A DNA stretch of 64,000 nucleotides from Gonocerus acuteangulatus (Eukaryota > Arthropoda > Insecta > Hemiptera > Coreidae), in contig OX328126.1 of NCBI GenBank assembly GCA_946811695.1, forward strand, positions 82,906,467 to 82,970,466, given 5' to 3'. Below, one piece after another: positions 60,601 through 64,000 of this stretch. The position numbers were made by a program, and so were the translations under genes. Position 1 is the stretch's first letter; each line of letters starts with the position of its first letter. Below the pieces are notes generated by a model, which saw only the letters and a list, made by a program, of their open reading frames with translations, searched no databases and was not told the origin of the DNA.

Positions 60601-63390
60601 ATATTAAGAGCATTCCCTGATGCTAAACAAGGCTTAATCAGTTTTTAATGTTTCATTATTCATTGAAACGATAATTTGCAAAAAAAACGCAGGTAATAAT
60701 TCCCTCCTAGATGTTCCCGCATGCGCATTTAAAATAAACTTTATATCAGTACAGGCTATAGAAGGGCGTGGATCATTGTGGAACACTATTGTCTGGACAT
60801 AAGAGTTTAAGTCCGGGGCTTAAAACATGTGCATATATAGGAAATAATTTCGGGGAGGGGGGCTGTGAAAATTTCGGGGGCGGAGCTTGGACCATTTCCG
60901 GGGTATGGAATACTAACAATTTAGAACTTTGAATAGCTTTAGGCAACTAAAACGCAATTACAACTAAAATAAAACATTTTTTATGAACTAAGAGATCTTA
61001 TTTAATTTATTTTTAAGGGTTTACACATTTTTACCATGAAATCAAAATTTTGGGGGGGGGGAGCTGCAGCCCCCCATGGCTTTAAATGCCTTTTTCTTTG
61101 TTGGATTTAAGGCGGATCAACTGTTGAGGTCATTAACACCAGTTAAATGCCTTTGGCTTAGTCCATTCTAGATCATCATACATTTTGTCAAAAGTAAATA
61201 CGGAAAGGCCTAGAGTGCAACATTTTAAAAGTGGTTTCTCATAAGCCTTTAAATGTGTTTTAGCTCAGAATAAGTCCAGTTCTTATCTTTTCCTTACATA
61301 GTTACTTGAAATGAAATGAAAATTTGTATTCTTATTCCGGGATAAATCCCATAGAAATAATTTTGAAATTACAAATTAATAAACAATTTGATATATAAAC
61401 TTATAAATATTATTAGTATATAATGTATAGCTTTTATATAAACTAGGGATTGGGTAAAACTTGCAAGGGAAGAAAGTAGTGGAATAGTCGGGATTTAAAG
61501 GTTTCTAGGTTGGTAGAATGGAAGACAAACAGAGGTAAGGAATTCTATAGCGAGGTGGCACGGGTGACAAATGATTTTTCGAATATTGCTGTTCGGGGAA
61601 GGAATATAAAGATCGGAAGGACGAGATCGGGTGTTAAGGGAGTGAACAGTGGAATATCCAATTTAGCTCCTGGTAGAAATGTGCTATGAGGTATTTGAGT
61701 TTTACCTCAAGATCACCAGAAAGTCCACCATACACCAAACAACCATCGTCAAACTGGGGGAATAATAGGGTGGTTACAAGGAGTTGACCTATGGATATTG
61801 TTATTATGAGTTACTTATGCATATTTTTTTATTTCTTTTTGTTTGCTTTAAATGTTTTAATAGGTTTGGGGGAAAAATGACAGCTCTTCAGTCTTTTTCT
61901 AACTGTTGGATATAAAACAAGAAGTCATACAGTTTTACATGATTTCAAGTTCATGAAAGTTAAGATTCAATTTCAGTTCTTGAAAAAAGTGTCTGTAGGA
62001 TTTGTCCCCCTTGTTTTTAACATCTTGAAAAGAAGTCTACACCTCAAAATGTAAATGTTTAGGTTTGAGAGAAGTTATTCACATGTCTGATTTCAGTGGC
62101 CCTTATAAAGCTGAAATGTTCAAAATTATTTGAATCCAGAAATCTAAACAGGACAATAACCATGATTGTTGTAATATTAATGTTTAAATAATGTCTTAGT
62201 GGGCCATTAGCACTCTGTGCCAAGGGTCGTGGGTCGATTCCCTCTAGGAGTGGTGGCTTTTCTTTGGGCAAAAGAAAAGGCATCAGCCCAATCTAGGCTA
62301 GAAAAGGGTCGTAACCTATAGATAACCCATCCAAAAAATCTAAGTTAATTATAGTAAAATTTAAATAATTAATCTCTTATCATCCAAGAACTGGTGGCTT
62401 TGTTGCCAATAAGAATCTCAGTAATTTTTCAAGTTTATTAAAGTTGTTTAATTTTTTTAATTAAAAAATATTTAACCTTTTCGATGCGACGTGGGCTAGC
62501 AGCATACTCCCTCCACAGGAGGACCAAACTCTCTCTCCTAGAGCGGCCGAACGCACCCGTATTTTTTTTTCTTTTTTACTTAGGCGCTCGTTACTAATCA
62601 TCATTTTCGTGTTTATCTTACGTGAAGTACAACGTGTATTATTTGAAACAAATTGTTTTTACTACAATTCAGGTACGCAGATAACCATTTGAAACCAAAT
62701 TTACTTACTTTTCTTTCCAATATTTCTCTTTTTATTTCATTCCGAAACAACTGCTTGTTTATAGAAGTGATTTTTAAATGTAGCTATGACATTTTTTGTT
62801 TTAATTATTATAATAAGCTACTCCTTCATTATTTACAGTTTCACTAAAAAAATGCCCTGAGAAAATTTTTACCGTGCACATGTCTCACAGACGCGTTACT
62901 CATAAGTTTTAAAATTTGTATGTTACCATTTAAGGGTTAAACCAGAAAATATCCCCCAATCCTGCTAGAGCACTCTATACACTCTCAAGGCTAAAGAGGG
63001 CTCGGAATCAAGAGATACAGCTGTGGCGAGAATAATCAGGCGTCGCCTCTGAGGAACATCTTTCTACGGCGAGTATTCTTGGGGCGTCGCATCGAAGGGG
63101 TTAATCAGCATATCTGGCATCTTTATTATCCACTTTTTGAACGTTATTCAAACCAAATGATTTAATGCTGTATAATAAACATAATACTTTATAAAATGTT
63201 ACAGAAGCTGACTTGAAATGGAAATGGTATAAGAAACTAATTTTGTTGAGCCTCGACAAGAAAAATCTCGAGTTATACCATGATGTGTTCATTAGGAGGA
63301 GTCAGGAGTTGGTTGAAGTATTTTATGAAAAAAATGGAGAGTTTGACCTGCTGCCTTGGGTTATGCTGATGGCTCTGGATATAACTTTTG
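57692..63390 (+). CDS. Cytochrome P450, 5' part (four exons; continues beyond window)
   Basis: This is a microsomal haem-thiolate monooxygenase, N-terminal part. Exons are 57692-57845, 59093-59199, 60172-60262 and 63205-63390. All have GT-AG junctions and matching phases, giving 179 codons so far. It starts with a hydrophobic signal-anchor (MLLTAIFLSIFLVGLIL), then the proline-containing hinge HLPGLGTPPIFGDLY. Next come the beta-1 region (YGETIAFRFGPLIFISTADP), the B-helix part, and a C-helix segment ADLKWKWYKKLI with the family Trp but Lys where WxxxR usually has Arg. LELYHDVFIRRSQELVEVF and NGEFDLLPWVMLMALDITFG follow. The pattern fits the CYP4 clan best. The haem-binding cysteine and the ExxR motif would be in later exons outside the window, so integrity cannot be judged. 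Confidence 0.85.
58549..58771. mobile_element. Small foldback element in P450 intron 1
   Basis: 50-bp inverted arms (AAAGAATGGTGATAAGTCTT and AAGACTTATCCCCATTCTTT) around about 120 bp. Confidence 0.65.
58774..58990 (+). mobile_element. Possible tRNA-derived SINE in P450 intron 1
   Basis: GATGGCCAGATGGTATTGGG with a box-A-like part, then GAGTTCAAAACTCGGGC resembling box B. The body ends before 59 kb. A single copy in this window, so tentative. Confidence 0.35.
59975..60117 (-). repeat. Repeat family K, start fragment in P450 intron 2
   Basis: Matches 42300-42440: GTTATTTTTGGGCTCTAGGG, GTACTTCCGGATTGTTTCAT and GGGAGGAACCGC. It ends only about 50 bp before exon 3. Confidence 0.65.
60839..61078 (-). 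mobile_element. hAT-type MITE, copy 3 (degenerate ends)
   Basis: Inverse of copies 1 and 2: CCATTTCCGGGGTATGGAAT, the G-run GGGGGGGGGGAGCTGCAGCC, and CCATGG at the end. In P450 intron 3. Confidence 0.65.
61316..61790 (-). pseudogene. LINE 3' fragment, copy 2 (RT C-terminus, decayed)
   Basis: Aligns with 38930-39440 (AACTAGGGATTGGGTAAAAC; AGCGAGGTGGCACGGGTGAC) but has internal deletions and no open frame. Confidence 0.7.
62196..62360 (+). mobile_element. SINE family S1, plus-strand copy in P450 intron 3
   Basis: GGGCCATTAGCACTCTGTGC, box B GGGTCGATTCC, hairpin CTTTTCTTTGGGCAAAAGAAAAG, then GTAACCTATAGATAACCCAT and an AT-rich tail. Confidence 0.75.
62476..63100. mobile_element. piggyBac-type MITE, 625 bp
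   Basis: Flanked by TTAA (62472-62475 and 63101-63104). Terminal inverted repeats are CCTTTTCGATGCGACG and CGTCGCATCGAAGGGG. No transposase. It ends about 100 bp before P450 exon 4. Confidence 0.85.
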
Positions 63391-63411
63391 GTAAAACCAA
63401 ATTCTAAGTTC

Positions 63412-63760
63412 ATGCATATATAAAACTCGTCTACTTAACTTTATATGCTTTATTTTTCGTGTCTCTTGACGCCTCTTCAGGAGCAACTTAATTATATATA
63501 TATACATGAATTTAGCCTTAGCTATGGAAGACCTTCCACAGGTATGGCCACGTCCATACTAATACAATGACGCTAATAAGGCTGTTCTCCGTCAAGTGAT
63601 TCAGATCAGTCCTGGCTTATATCGATTACAGAGAAAGTTGCTCTTTCTCTGAAAGAAGAATTAAGTTGCTCCTGAAGAGGCGTCAAGAGACGTAAAACAT
63701 GTAGAGCGAAAAACAAAGTATGTAAAGTGAAGTTGGCGAGTTTTATATATGCATGACCTT
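63412..63760. mobile_element. Inverted-arm fragment with two hammerhead-like cores
   Basis: Arms 63412-63485 and 63655-63755 are inverted copies (AGTTGCTCCTGAAGAGGCGT). The plus-strand motif at 63672-63695 has CTGAAGA, stem GGCGTC/GACGT, then AAAAC-AT-GTA, with G12 of the core changed to A. Stem I GCTC/GAGC is intact. Probably a Penelope-type terminal repeat pair. Confidence 0.5.
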
Positions 63761-63819
63761 CTGCCTATTTAAATAATATATTGAAAGAAAAAAGGGTCAC
63801 AATTTTATAATAAGAAAAA

Positions 63820-63955
63820 AATTGTGATTACAGTTGGAATCGCAGAAAAAATAGTTATAATTACAGGCGAAATCACAGAAACAGCTGTGATTACATTCGT
63901 AATTACAGAAAAATGTTGTGATTACAAGTGAAATTGTCTCCAGGTTCTCTGATTA
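63820..63955. repeat. Minisatellite, ~32-bp unit x4, degenerate
   Basis: Repeated GTGATTACA...GAAATCACAGAAA units, each partly palindromic (TGTGATTACA with TGTAATCACA-like neighbours). Confidence 0.7.
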
Positions 63956-64000
63956 TAATCATAATCTTAATCATATCTCAAAAGTCTATAATTATAATCA

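Overview
The window is arthropod, almost certainly insect, nuclear DNA. It is AT-rich and packed with transposable elements, and its host genes are split by spliceosomal introns. The strongest sign of an insect is a gustatory receptor (Gr) gene that can be assembled from seven exons with matching phases and that ends in the Gr-family TYxxxLIQ motif. I cannot name the species. All calls come from reading the sequence; no searches were run.

Layout. 1-3648: a minus-strand Helitron (Rep plus Pif1-type helicase) that runs off the left edge. Its reading frame is broken by only one nonsense codon, and it carries a 91-nt intron. 3.65-5.5 kb: AT-rich with no gene. 5.5-7.0 kb: a Jockey-type LINE remnant. 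7.18-9.2 kb: a cluster of unidentified minus-strand ORFs, possibly an endogenous viral element. 9.2-11.8 kb: degenerate remains of an env-carrying, errantivirus-like LTR element. 12-18.3 kb: no gene, but two pogo-like elements in inverted orientation, several SINEs and a TA-flanked MITE. 18.3-29.6 kb: four related Jockey-like LINEs, all on the minus strand and arranged head to tail. Each is damaged, and one is split by a 1.77-kb solo LTR with a perfect 4-bp target duplication. 30-36.4 kb: repeats, a 5S-rRNA-derived sequence and a deleted mariner.

Host genes. The Gr gene lies on the plus strand at 36896-51396 (400 codons plus stop). Its introns hold a LINE tail, MITEs, SINEs and a ~1.5-2 kb repeat family. 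From 57692 to beyond the right edge lies the 5' part of a plus-strand cytochrome P450 gene (four exons in the window). Its introns contain a piggyBac-type MITE, SINEs and a foldback element. The two genes have unrelated functions (a membrane chemoreceptor and a membrane-anchored monooxygenase), and I see no sign that they are co-regulated.

Most notable: between the two genes is a Penelope-like element (53091-54700). It encodes a GIY-YIG endonuclease domain, has ~580-bp inverted arms and a perfect 14-bp target duplication, and carries hammerhead-ribozyme-like cores in both arms. Related cores recur at several other places in the window, the best being at about 50.6 kb.
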